From JAWKSY01 sp041402125 (GTDB taxonomy: Bacteria > Planctomycetota > GCA-002687715 > DRQF01), in assembly GCA_041402125.1 (NCBI GenBank), contig JAWKSY010000002.1, positions 248,001 to 312,000 of the forward strand: 64,000 nucleotides of DNA, written 5' to 3'. A program made the translations under genes and the position numbers. Positions 1-8,723 of this stretch are shown here, in pieces; position 1 is the stretch's first letter; the number at the start of each line of letters is the position of its first letter. Below the pieces are notes generated by a model. It did not search any database, was not told the origin of the DNA, and was given only the letters and a program-made list of their open reading frames with translations.

Positions 1-32
1 ACCCCTTCCAGGGCCGCTACGAGGACCTCTGA
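1..32 (+). CDS. 3' tail of an upstream gene (partial)
   Basis: From base 3 an open frame encodes PFQGRYEDL and stops at TGA (30-32). The stop codon is also the first bases of the adjacent palindromic repeat (TGAATAAA), an arrangement seen again at the end of the gene stopping at 3406. Nothing can be said about function from nine residues. It could simply be a chance open frame. Confidence 0.3.
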   Translation, partial: PFQGRYEDL

Positions 33-109
33 ATAAAAGGGGTCAGACCCCTTTATTCAGAAATGGCCCGAAAGTGAATAAATGGGGTCTGACCCCATTT
101 ATTCACTTT
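29..109. repeat. Palindromic repeat pair, GGGGTC(A/T)GACCCC family, locus 1
   Basis: Two palindromes sit in tandem. The first (29-60) has the core GGGGTCAGACCCC flanked by TGAATAAA and TTTATTCA. The second (71-109) is a perfect 39-bp inverted repeat with one central base, core GGGGTCTGACCCC. They are separated by AAATGGCCCG. The same unit recurs at 3400-3472 and 5270-5392; the second palindrome with its spacer is almost identical to the last one at locus 3. The design resembles REP/REPIN elements mobilised by RAYT-type transposases. No such transposase is in the window. It could also act as a bidirectional terminator. Confidence 0.85.
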
Positions 110-228
110 CGCGGCAGCGCGGGGTGATCGATTCCGCACGATCACGCTCATCTCGCGGTCAGCTTGGGTTCAGGAACGCGGGTTAGTCTCGGGACGGATG
201 CCGAAGTCCTTCCGTCCGGGGCCCCGCG

Positions 229-906
229 ATGCGAATCCTGCTCGTCGAAGACTCGGAGAGTCTGTCCGCGGCCCTGAAGCGCGGACTGAAGCACCTCGGC
301 TTCGCGGTGGATCACGCCGCCGACGGCGTGCGAGGACTCTCACTCGCGCGTCGCGAGCCCTACGACGTCGTCATCCTCGACCTGATGTTGCCGCTCCTCG
401 ATGGAATGAGGCTGCTCCGCGAGCTCCGGGACGGCGACCACGACGTGCCGGTGCTGGTGCTCTCCGCCCGCGACACCCTCGAGGACCGCGTGCGCGGTCT
501 GCGGGGTGGGGCGGACGACTACCTGCTCAAGCCATTCGCCTTCGACGAACTCGTCGCGCGGCTCGAGGCTCTCGTCCGTCGTCGGGCGGGGCCGTTGAGG
601 CCCCGGATCGAGGTCGGCGATCTCGTCGTCGACACCGCGGCCCGCGCCGTCGAGCGCGGCGGGCGGCGTCTCTCCCTCACCGCTCGCGAATACGCGCTGC
701 TCGTCTTTCTCGCCCACCGACGCGGCGAGACCGTCTCGCGGATCGAGATCGAGGACCACCTCTACGGCGAGGAGAACTTCCCGCTGAGCAACGCCGTGCC
801 CTCGGCGATCTCGGCCCTCCGCGAGAAACTCGATTCGGGCGGCGACGCGCCGCTCATCCACACGAGGCGTGGACTGGGATACGTCCTCGACGAGGCGCGG
901 CCGTGA
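229..906 (+). CDS. OmpR/PhoB-family response regulator
   Basis: This 225-residue transcription factor is the DNA-binding half of a two-component system. The N-terminal receiver domain (about 1-115) has the acidic pair E7/D8, the phosphoacceptor D51 in VILDLMLP, S79 and K101 in LLKPF. The C-terminal winged-helix domain (about 125-222) ends with the typical HTRRGLGYVL wing. The ATG at 229 gives a full-length receiver, and its TGA overlaps the GTG of the kinase gene (GTGA), implying translational coupling. Targets are unknown; the secreted protein directly downstream (2413) is a candidate. Confidence 0.95.
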   Translation: MRILLVEDSESLSAALKRGLKHLGFAVDHAADGVRGLSLARREPYDVVILDLMLPLLDGMRLLRELRDGDHDVPVLVLSARDTLEDRVRGLRGGADDYLLKPFAFDELVARLEALVRRRAGPLRPRIEVGDLVVDTAARAVERGGRRLSLTAREYALLVFLAHRRGETVSRIEIEDHLYGEENFPLSNAVPSAISALREKLDSGGDAPLIHTRRGLGYVLDEARP

Positions 907-2327
907 GGAGCATCCGCGGATTCCTCACGCTCTGGCTCACCGTCGGCGTGACCGCGCTGACGGCGCTCGCCGGCCTGGCCCTCTACCTCCACCTGGATCG
1001 GACCTGGTCGTCGTCCTTCGACGACGTGACGCGCAGCAAGGCGCGGGCCCTGGCGTCCCTGCTCGAGCGGGATCGCGGGAAGATCGAGTTCGGCTACGAC
1101 GCCGCGATCATGCCGGAGTTCGCGCGGGCGGATGAGGCGGAGTACTTCGAGATCCGACTCCTCGCGACCGGGAAGCGGACGCTCTCGCGCTCCTACCCGC
1201 GTCGCGACCTGATCTTCCCCGAGGACCTGGCGGCGCTCGAGGAGCCCTTCGATGTCCGCCTGCCCGACGGCCGCTCTGGCCGGGCGCTGGCCCTCGAATT
1301 CGACGTTCCGGATCGTCCCGAATCGGTCACGGGTGCGGTTCCTCCGACGAACGACGATCCCTTCCCGGCCGTGGTCATCGTCGCCCGGTCGCGGGAGGGG
1401 CTCGACGGCACCCTGGCCGAGCTGAAGACGGCGCTGGTGGTCGTCGCGCTGGTCTTCGGGGGGCTCGCGCTCCTCGGCGTCCGACTCTCGGTGGGGCGGG
1501 GCCTGGCGCCACTGGCGGATCAGGCGCGGCGGGCCCAGAGGATCGACGCGCGGACCCTCGACGATCGCCTGCCCGTCGCGGGTCAACCGCAGGAGGTCGC
1601 GGAGTTCACGGCCTCGATCAATGCGCTCCTCGAGCGCCTGGAGGAGTCCTTCGCTCGCGAGCGTCGGATGACCGCCAACCTCGCTCACGAGCTGCGGACC
1701 CCGATCGCCGAACTCCGCAGCACGGCCGAGGTGAGCGAGCGGTGGCCCGACGACGCGGAGTCACGCGAGGCCCTCCTCGCGGTGAGCCTCCAGGTCGCGG
1801 GGCGGATGGAGTCGATCGTTCGGGGCCTGCTGCGTCTCGCGAGGATCGAGTCCGGGGCGGTGACGCCGCGGCGCGTGGCCTTCGCGGCCGGCGACCTCCT
1901 CGCGGAGCAGTGGCGAGCGCGAGAGCGCGCGGCGGTCGACCGCGAGCTCGAGTTCCGCCTCGAGGACCGCCTTCCGGGAGTGGCACTGCATTCCGATCCC
2001 GAGCTTCTCGGGCTCGTCTTCGGGACGCTCCTCGACAACGTCGTGGCGCACGCGCCCCCGCGCGCGCGGATCACGGCCGTGCTCCGACCCGCCGCCGCCG
2101 GGGCGATCCGATGCGAGATCGGCAACCCCGCCCCCGAGATCCGCGACGAGGATCTCCCTCGGCTGTCAGAGCCCTTCTGGTGCCGCAGCGACTCCCGGAC
2201 CGCTCGCGATCGGACCGGGCTGGGCCTGGCCCTCGCGCGACGACTCGCGGGAGCCCTGGGCGGCGCGATCGACTTCGCGCGCGTCGAGGGGCGACTCGTC
2301 GTGGGGCTGACCCTGCCGACCGGATGA
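903..2327 (+). CDS. Sensor histidine kinase, partner of the 229 regulator
   Basis: This 474-residue inner-membrane kinase starts at GTG 903, overlapping the regulator stop. A first TM segment (about 5-25) and a second (about 175-195) bracket a periplasmic sensor region of about 150 residues. A HAMP-like linker follows, then a HisKA helix with LAHELRTP, where H262 is the phosphorylated residue. The ATPase domain shows the N box (LLDNVVAHA) and a G2 box (TGLGLALARRLA). The usual DxGxG G1 box reads EIGNPAP, as in some QseC-like kinases. The ligand cannot be inferred. It is co-transcribed with 229-906. Confidence 0.93.
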   Translation: MRSIRGFLTLWLTVGVTALTALAGLALYLHLDRTWSSSFDDVTRSKARALASLLERDRGKIEFGYDAAIMPEFARADEAEYFEIRLLATGKRTLSRSYPRRDLIFPEDLAALEEPFDVRLPDGRSGRALALEFDVPDRPESVTGAVPPTNDDPFPAVVIVARSREGLDGTLAELKTALVVVALVFGGLALLGVRLSVGRGLAPLADQARRAQRIDARTLDDRLPVAGQPQEVAEFTASINALLERLEESFARERRMTANLAHELRTPIAELRSTAEVSERWPDDAESREALLAVSLQVAGRMESIVRGLLRLARIESGAVTPRRVAFAAGDLLAEQWRARERAAVDRELEFRLEDRLPGVALHSDPELLGLVFGTLLDNVVAHAPPRARITAVLRPAAAGAIRCEIGNPAPEIRDEDLPRLSEPFWCRSDSRTARDRTGLGLALARRLAGALGGAIDFARVEGRLVVGLTLPTG

Positions 2328-2412
2328 GACATGCGTGTCCGGCCTCGTGGCCGGACGAGGATTGCGGGGCACCCGCCGGTCGGGTCCGCCGCGACGACGA
2401 TGGAGGTTGATC

Positions 2413-3406
2413 ATGACGACGCAGCGCTACGAGGTCCTCTCGTCCCCGGTTCCGCTCGCCTTCGGGGTGGCGGTGCTCCTCATTGCCTGCCTCGCCTTTC
2501 CGGCGGCATCGCGCGCCTCGGCCGGGGTCGGCGAGGAAGCCCCGCCCGGGCTGTCAGCGGCTCGCGCGGCCCGGATCGCGGCGCGCCACGCCGCCGAGGC
2601 GGAGGCCTGGAACCGCATCGCGGGCGCCCTCGCCGGCGGCGACGGCCTCGCGGCCACGCGGGAGATCCAGGGCGAACTCCGAGGTGCAGCTGCAGGAGAT
2701 CGAGGAACGGTCGGAGGCCCGGCTCCAGCTTCTCGAGATCACGGGGACGGCCGTCTATGCGCCCGCGATCGATCCGGCGACATTCAGCGCCGACGTCGAT
2801 CACCCCTGCTTCCCCTTGCCGATCGGGAGGCGCCTCGTCTACGAGAAGTCGGGTGCGGAGGGCTCCGAACGGGTCGTTCGCGTCGTCCGCGGCGAGACGA
2901 GGATCATCGCGGGCGTGCCCTGCCGCGGCGTCACCGAGACCGTGTTCGAGGACGAGGATGACGACGGCGAGGACGATGACGTCGTCGAGGACACGACCGA
3001 GTGGTTCTCGGTCGACGCGCGCGGCAACGTCTGGATGTTCGGCGAGGACGTCCGCATCTACGAGGAAGGCCATCTCGTCTCGATCGAGGGCTCCTGGCGG
3101 CACGGACGGAGGGGGGCGCTCGCCGGGATCGCGGTCCTCGCGGCGCCGATGGACGGCGTCGTCCACCGGCAGCAGCTCGCCCCGAACGCCGCCGAGAACG
3201 TCGTCGAGGTGCTCTCCAGCGCGGATCTCGTCGTCGTCGGTCGCCGCGTCTACGCGGGCTGCCTCACGACGCTCGACTCCACTCCGCTCGAACCGGGACA
3301 CGTCGAGTGCAAGTCCTTCGCGCCCGGCGTGGGCGTCGTCCGCGAGGTCGATCTCCAGACCGGCGAGACGCTCGACCTCGTCTCCATCACCGACCTCGGT
3401 GAATAG
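2413..3406 (+). CDS. Secreted conserved protein of unknown function (one frame break)
   Basis: The ATG at 2413 follows a good ribosome site (GGAGG, 2402-2406) and starts a signal peptide (hydrophobic LAFGVAVLLIACLAF, cut near ASRASA). The frame breaks near 2680: the first part ends in TREIQGEL and the next frame resumes at EVQLQEIEERSEARL, running to TAG 3404-3406. The body carries PLPIGRRLVYEKS, an acidic stretch, WFSVDARGNVWMFGED and APGVGVVREV. These features match a family of exported hypothetical proteins I recognise only by pattern. The break looks like an indel because both halves keep the family pattern. It follows the two-component genes and may be their target. The stop lies inside a palindromic repeat. 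Confidence 0.75.
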
Positions 3407-3472
3407 AGAGTCAGACCCCTTGATTCACAATGTGGCCAATTCTGAATAAAGGGGTCTGACCCTTTTATTCAC
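3400..3472. repeat. Palindromic repeat pair, GGGGTC(A/T)GACCCC family, locus 2
   Basis: A degenerate palindrome (3400-3427, core GAGTCAGACCCC) and a better one (3443-3471, core GGGGTCTGACCC) are separated by a decayed form of the AAATGGCCCG spacer (ATGTGGCCAAT). The first palindrome overlaps the TAG stop of the preceding gene. The rest of the gap, 3473-3620, shows no gene, repeat or clear promoter. Confidence 0.8.
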
Positions 3473-3724
3473 TTCGGTCGATCGCGCGCGGTCGGCCGAC
3501 ACCTCGACGTAATGCGGGAAGGGACGCGGAACGCGAGGGTGACGGTGCGGCGAACGCCCGCCCGGTCGAGGGTCGATCCGGCGCGGTCCACGCGGCGCTC
3601 GCCATCGACCGGAGAGTGACATGAGACGCGGAGAACGCCCCGCGCAGCGCGTCGGCGCCCCCTGGAGTCCCCGCGCGGAGGGAGGAGAGGAAGTCGTCGG
3701 CTCGCCGCGCACTTCGGAGCCGTC

Positions 3725-5128
3725 GTGCTCCTCGCGGCCTCGATGGCGAGGGCGCAGGTGGACGCCGAGCTTCGTGAGCTCGTCGAGGATCACGAGCCCG
3801 CCGCCGTCTACCTCACCTGGAGCGGGGATCCGACGACGTCGGTCAACGTGCAGTGGCTCGGACGGAACGATGACGACGAGCTCGACCTTTCCTGGCGACC
3901 GGAGGGCGGCGAAGCCTGGCGCGCGGCGACACCGGTCACGCGGCGGCCGATGCCGGGCGACGGACGGAGCCTCGGCTCGGTCCGCCTCTCGGGGCTCCGA
4001 CCGGATACGAGCTACGAGTTCAGCTTCGTGGGATCGGAGCACGTCCGGCACTTCCGCACCCTGTCCCGTGATCCCGTGCGACCGTTGCGGTTCGCGGTGG
4101 GAGGGGACATCGAGGAGAACATGGAGCTCGTCGCGGTCACGAACCGTCGCGTCGCGGCGACGGCGCCCGACTTCGTGCTCTGGGGCGGCGATCTCGCCTA
4201 CGCGAACGGTGATCTCGCGAACGCGCGGAAGTGGGTCGCTCTTCTCGAGACTTACTCCCGGACCATGGAGCGTCCGGACGGGACGCTCATCCCCCTCGTG
4301 GCCGCGATCGGCAACCACGAGGTCGCGAACGGGGGACGCGATCGACCTCGGAGCGACGCCCCCTTCTTCTACTCGCTCCTCGACTTTCCGGGGCCGCGCG
4401 GCTACGGGGTGCTCGACCTCGGCCCCTCGACCTCGCTCGTCGTCCTCGACTCCGGGCACACGAACGCCATCGACGGCGAGCAGGCCCGCTGGCTCGACGA
4501 GACGCTCGCGGCGCGAAAGGGGCGCACGCATCTGATGGCCGCGTACCACGTGCCCGCCTATCCGAGCAAGCGGAGCTACTGGGGACGCCTGAGTCGCGCG
4601 ATCCGGAAGCACTGGGTGCCTCTCTTCGAGCGCCATGGCGTCGATCTCGTGTTCGAGCACCACGATCATGCCTACAAGCGCACTCAGCCGATCCGGAACG
4701 GTGAGATCGACGGGCGGGGCGTCGTCTATCTGGGGGACGGCGGCTGGGGAGGAAGGCGGGCGCGCGTGCCGGCGCCTCCCGGCCGAGGCGGATTCTTCTC
4801 GAACCGGCGCTGGTATCTCGCGCGTTCCGAGTCGCGGTCCTACCACGCTCTCGTCGAGCTCGACGGTCGGCGCCGTGCCGTGCGCGCCTTCGATCACGAT
4901 GGCCTGATCATCGACGACTACGTGCAGTTCGTCGGGCGACCGGCGCCGATCGAGGCCGTGGGCGGCGATCGTCTCGCCGCCCGTCCCGAAGTCTGGGTGC
5001 TCGCGGCGGCCTTGCTTCTGCCGTTGCTCGTCTGGCTCCGACGACACTGGCGCCGCCGACGTGGTTCGGGGCGACGACCCGTCGTCGCGGCGGGCGTTCC
5101 CGCCGACCGCCGCGGTGCACCGGTCTGA
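3725..5128 (+). CDS. Purple-acid-phosphatase-like metallophosphoesterase, C-terminally membrane anchored
   Basis: The product is an exported calcineurin-fold phosphoesterase. A fibronectin-III-like region (about 25-110, ending in GLRPDTSYEF) precedes metal-binding motifs in order: GGDIEEN, LWGGDLAYANG, AAIGNHEV, AAYHVPAY and FEHHDHAYKRT. A C-terminal hydrophobic segment (WVLAAALLLPLLVWL) followed by arginines is a membrane anchor. The start is uncertain. GTG 3725 leaves a short signal peptide, while in-frame codons upstream from about 3695 encode a better n/h-region (RRLAAHFGAVVLLAAS) without an ATG. A start at ATG 3621 plus one indel is likely. It lies alone between two palindrome clusters. 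The substrate is unknown. Confidence 0.85.
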   Translation: MLLAASMARAQVDAELRELVEDHEPAAVYLTWSGDPTTSVNVQWLGRNDDDELDLSWRPEGGEAWRAATPVTRRPMPGDGRSLGSVRLSGLRPDTSYEFSFVGSEHVRHFRTLSRDPVRPLRFAVGGDIEENMELVAVTNRRVAATAPDFVLWGGDLAYANGDLANARKWVALLETYSRTMERPDGTLIPLVAAIGNHEVANGGRDRPRSDAPFFYSLLDFPGPRGYGVLDLGPSTSLVVLDSGHTNAIDGEQARWLDETLAARKGRTHLMAAYHVPAYPSKRSYWGRLSRAIRKHWVPLFERHGVDLVFEHHDHAYKRTQPIRNGEIDGRGVVYLGDGGWGGRRARVPAPPGRGGFFSNRRWYLARSESRSYHALVELDGRRRAVRAFDHDGLIIDDYVQFVGRPAPIEAVGGDRLAARPEVWVLAAALLLPLLVWLRRHWRRRRGSGRRPVVAAGVPADRRGAPV

Positions 5129-5269
5129 CGCGCGAACATCGGGGCTCTTCCGCCTCGGTCCGGTCAGCCGGTCGCCGCCTCGATCCGACCTCCTCGATCG
5201 ATGGCGCGCGTCCGGACCTGACCGATGCGGCGGGCTCCGACCTTCTCTCCGTCCTTGCCGGTTCCGCGG

Positions 5270-5392
5270 TGAATAGAAGGGGTCAGACCCCTTCTATTCA
5301 GAAATGGCCCAGATGTGAATAAAGGGGGTCTGACCCCCTTTATTCAGAAATGGCCCGAAAGTGAATAAATGGGGTCTGACCCCATTTATTCA
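5270..5392. repeat. Palindromic repeat triplet, GGGGTC(A/T)GACCCC family, locus 3
   Basis: Three palindromes (5270-5300, 5316-5346, 5362-5392) with cores GGGGTCAGACCCC, GGGGGTCTGACCCCC and GGGGTCTGACCCC alternate with the spacer GAAATGGCCC. The last palindrome and the spacer before it match 61-105 almost base for base. The cluster lies between the convergent ends of the phosphoesterase (5128) and the minus-strand gene ending at 5405, so it could end transcription from both sides. The stretch 5129-5269 shows nothing else. Confidence 0.85.
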
Positions 5393-5404
5393 TTCTCGGG
5401 TCGG

Positions 5405-7609
5405 TCAGTTGCCCTGGCGGCGCTCGCGGCGGGGCGGCGTCTCGCTGCGGGGGCGACGGCCGCTCGGTCCCACGCCCTCGAAGGCGGGGAGGGCGAGCAT
5501 GGAGGGGTCGAGGGCGTCGAGCCCGGCCTGGAGGCGCGTCCCCAGCTCGTCCAGCTTCTCGGTCTTGAGGCGAGAGACGAGCATCTTCGCGGTGTCGACC
5601 GAGGAGAGATTCAGGCCGTCGAGCTGGTTCGCCGTGTTCGGGCTCCGGCGGAAGGCCGCGAGGATGTCGTTGACCGACTCCTCGTAGCGGCGACGCTCGA
5701 GGTGGACGCGGCCCCGTCCGCCGAGCGCGAGCGCCGCGTACTGATCGGCGCTGGCGTCACCCTCCGGACGGTTCTCGAGGAAGCGATCGTAGTGGGCGAT
5801 GGCGCGGCCGTAGGCCTCGATCGCGCGGTTGCCGCGGCGGTCGCGGCGGTAGTACTCCGCGGCCATGATCGAGGCGTAGCCGGCGAACCAGCGCAGGTTC
5901 TCGTGGGCGCCGTCCTCGCGGAGCAGCGCCTCGTAGGTCTCCTCGAGCCCCTTCACGCCCTTGTCGACGAGCGCGGACGCGCAGCCGGTTGTGGAGGACG
6001 GGCGAGCTGGGAAGCGCCGGACGCCGGCCTCGAGGGCCGCGGCGGCCGGTCCCTTCGCGTCGAGCTCGACGAGGAAGTCGTAGTGCGCCACGACCTGGTC
6101 CGGCGTGCCGAAGGGGTGCTCGGCGAGGACGGCGTAGGCGGCGTGGACGTCGGTCATCCATTCCTTCGGCCACTCGCGCTTCTCGCGGAGGGCGGCGCGG
6201 ATGGCCTCGCGACGCTGCTCGGCGAAGAGGCCGAGGACGACCATGCACTTCCAGTCCGTCGCGTCCTCGGGGCGCTGCGAGGCCGCGGCCACCGCGCGGC
6301 GACGGGCCTCCTCGACGTCGCCGAGGTACCACGAGGTCGTGGCGAGGATCGCGTCGGGCCGCCAGCCCTTCGCGCCGGCCTTCTCGGCGTCGCGGGCCGC
6401 CTGGGCGGCGTCGGCGAGGAAGGCGTTGACCATGCGCCGGTCGGGCGGCGTGGCTTGCGAGGCCTCCTCGGCCTGCTTCAGGAATGCCTCCGCGAGGTCG
6501 AGCTTCGCCGAGGCGTCCTTGCCCTCGAAGACCTCGTTCATGCGGTCGAGACGGCGCGCCGCCTCGGCCTCGTCGAGGGCGGGACGGTAGCTGGCGCCGA
6601 CGAGGGCGCTCTTCCAGCCCGCGACGTCCACCGCGCTCTTGCCCTGGCCCAGTCCCTTGTGGACGACCGACATCGTGCGGGCGCGCTCGGACTTCTCGCC
6701 GATGCGATCGAGGGCCGAGATGAGCGTCTGGCGCTCCTGGTCCTCGAGCGGCGCGCGCAGCGCCTCACCGATGAGCTCGATCGATTTCTCGTCGGTCGCC
6801 TTCGCGAGGACGTCGCGCGCGGCCTTGTTCATCGTCTCGTCGAAGCCCATGACCGCGAGGCGGAGGAGCTCGGTGGGGGCGCGGTCGCCCATCTCCTTGG
6901 CGGCGGCCATGATCGCGGCGCGGAGCTCCGCGTCGCCGTCGGCAAAGGCCTTCTCGACCTCGCGTCGGTCCTTGTTGTCGGCGCTCTTGACCTTCTCGAC
7001 GATCGAGCGGTCGCCCTTCACCACCGGGTTCGGCTTCAGCTTGCGGTTGACGATGCCGTCCTCGATCGCCTTGAAGACGGAGTCGGTGTCGAAGGCGTAG
7101 AAGACGTCGTAGGTCTCCTGCCCGTCGAGCTCGACCATGATGTGCCGGGGCGCGACGCGCTGGCCCTCGAAGTACTTATCGAAGAGGATCGGCTCGATCC
7201 CGATGTGCTCGCCGCAGGTCACGCTGCCGAAGCGGGGGCAGAGGATGCGGTGGCCGTGCTCGTCGTGATCGCGCGGCGTGTGGCGGTAGGTCGAGGCGAT
7301 GACGCAGACGTAGGGCTCGTAGAGCTTCGCGATCTCGGGCATCCGGTAGCGGACGCCGGCGTAATGCTCGCTCGCGATCTCGCCGTCCATGTTGACGCAG
7401 ATGAGGATGGGCTTCCCCGTCTCCTTCGCCACCGCGAGGGCGTCGTCCCAGGTGCGCTGGAACTCGATGAGGCAGGGCTTCGCCCAGTCCTCCTCGGTCG
7501 GCGCGTACCACATCTGTTCGCGGGACACCCCGGGGACCTGGGCGGAGAGAGCGGGGAGGAGGGCGGCGGAGAGGCCGACCAGGAGCACGATCCGTTGCGT
7601 GAAGGTCAT
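5405..7609 (-). CDS. Secreted thioredoxin-fold plus TPR protein
   Basis: This 734-residue exported protein starts at ATG 7609 with a signal peptide (IVLLVGLSAALLPALSAQ). The N-terminal domain (about 35-200) has a thioredoxin-like pattern (AKETGKPILICVNMDG) without a CxxC at the usual site. It also carries an unusual cysteine-containing signature, RILCPRFGSVTCGEH. The rest is alpha-helical with TPR-like repeats, clearest from about residue 380 on. Near 6012 and 5980 two compensating frame shifts are likely: the shifted frame reads SSPVLHNRLR, a much better TPR helix than the given frame. The function is unknown. The first gene of the Bat operon diverges 105 bp away, so a shared control region is possible. 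Confidence 0.8.
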   Translation of the reverse strand: MTFTQRIVLLVGLSAALLPALSAQVPGVSREQMWYAPTEEDWAKPCLIEFQRTWDDALAVAKETGKPILICVNMDGEIASEHYAGVRYRMPEIAKLYEPYVCVIASTYRHTPRDHDEHGHRILCPRFGSVTCGEHIGIEPILFDKYFEGQRVAPRHIMVELDGQETYDVFYAFDTDSVFKAIEDGIVNRKLKPNPVVKGDRSIVEKVKSADNKDRREVEKAFADGDAELRAAIMAAAKEMGDRAPTELLRLAVMGFDETMNKAARDVLAKATDEKSIELIGEALRAPLEDQERQTLISALDRIGEKSERARTMSVVHKGLGQGKSAVDVAGWKSALVGASYRPALDEAEAARRLDRMNEVFEGKDASAKLDLAEAFLKQAEEASQATPPDRRMVNAFLADAAQAARDAEKAGAKGWRPDAILATTSWYLGDVEEARRRAVAAASQRPEDATDWKCMVVLGLFAEQRREAIRAALREKREWPKEWMTDVHAAYAVLAEHPFGTPDQVVAHYDFLVELDAKGPAAAALEAGVRRFPARPSSTTGCASALVDKGVKGLEETYEALLREDGAHENLRWFAGYASIMAAEYYRRDRRGNRAIEAYGRAIAHYDRFLENRPEGDASADQYAALALGGRGRVHLERRRYEESVNDILAAFRRSPNTANQLDGLNLSSVDTAKMLVSRLKTEKLDELGTRLQAGLDALDPSMLALPAFEGVGPSGRRPRSETPPRRERRQGN

Positions 7610-7714
7610 CGCGTCGATTCCACGTCCGGTTGGGGGCAGGGGCGGTTATTGTACGTCCACCGCGGGGAGGCGTCCAAGGCGCCCCCGCCGTCTCTCGATG
7701 GGAGTTGCCCGCTC

Positions 7715-8701
7715 GTGACCGACGTTGACGCCGTGGCCGAACGCATCGCCGGGGAGAGCGCCTTCCTGCGCGACGTGATCGAGGAGGTCGAGGGGACGAT
7801 CGTCGGCCAGCGGGACCTGATCGAGCGCCTCCTGATCGGCCTCCTCGCCGACGGTCACGTGCTCCTGGAGGGCGTGCCCGGCCTCGCGAAATCGCTGGTC
7901 GTCCAGGCGCTCGCCACCGCGCTCGGCGGCGAGTTCCGACGGATCCAGTTCACGCCGGACCTCCTGCCCTCCGACCTCCTCGGCACCCAGGTCTACAACC
8001 CGAAGACCGGCGAGTGGACGGTGCGCGAGGGACCGGTCTTCGCGAACTTCGTCCTCGCCGACGAGATCAACCGCGCCCCGGCGAAGGTCCAGAGCGCGCT
8101 CCTCGAGGCGATGCAGGAGCGGGTCGTCACCCTCGCCGGCGAGACCCACGTGCTGCCGCGCCCCTTCCTCGTCCTCGCCACCCAGAATCCGGTCGAGCAG
8201 GAGGGGACCTATCCGCTCCCCGAGGCTCAGGTGGACCGCTTCATGTTCAAGGTCGTCGTCGGCTATCCCGACCGCGAGGACGAGAAGCGCATCGTCCGCC
8301 GCATGGCGACGAACACGAAGAAGCCGGTGACGCGGCGCATCGCCGACCCCGCGCAGATCCTCCGCGCGCGCGAACTCCTCGACGAGGTCTACGTCGACGA
8401 CAAGATCGTCGACTACGTCGTCGCCCTCGTCTTCGCGACCCGCGAGCCCGAGTCCGCCGGGCTGTCCGAGCTCCGTCCCCACATCCTCTACGGCGCCTCG
8501 CCGCGCGCCTCGATCGCCCTCACGCAGGCTGCCCGCGGCCACGCCTTCCTCCAGGGCGCGGCTACGTCATGCCCGAGGACGTCCGGGCGATCGGCATGGA
8601 GGTCCTCCGCCACCGCGTGATGACCACCTACGAGGCCGAGGCCGAGGCTCACCGCCGAGGACATCGTCCGGCGCGTCTTCGACGCGGTCGCGGTGCCGTG
8701 A
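7715..8701 (+). CDS. MoxR-family AAA+ ATPase (two frame breaks)
   Basis: This is the first gene of the Bat operon, a cytoplasmic AAA+ chaperone thought to act on metal-binding VWA partners. GTG 7715 starts VTDVDAVAER. Walker A is GVPGLAKSL (K59, S60), Walker B is FVLADEINRAP, and sensor 1 is VLATQNPVEQEGTYPLPEAQ, all classic MoxR. The frame breaks near 8560 (one C lost before GRGYVMPEDV) and near 8645 (after YEAEAE). It resumes as LTAEDIVRRVF and stops at TGA 8699-8701. All expected segments are present across the breaks, so I treat this as one intact gene with indels of about 330 residues. Confidence 0.88.
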
Positions 8702-8723
8702 TCCGAGGCGCGCGGGAGCCGCG

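Noticed and set aside
29..109. Palindrome clusters as a CRISPR array
   Set aside because: Only two or three units per locus, units palindromic throughout, spacers not unique but identical between loci, and no cas genes.
5369..7714. Long plus-strand frame running from the palindromes into moxR
   Set aside because: The part before GTG 7715 is the antisense of the thioredoxin/TPR gene; only the sequence from 7715 has MoxR motifs.
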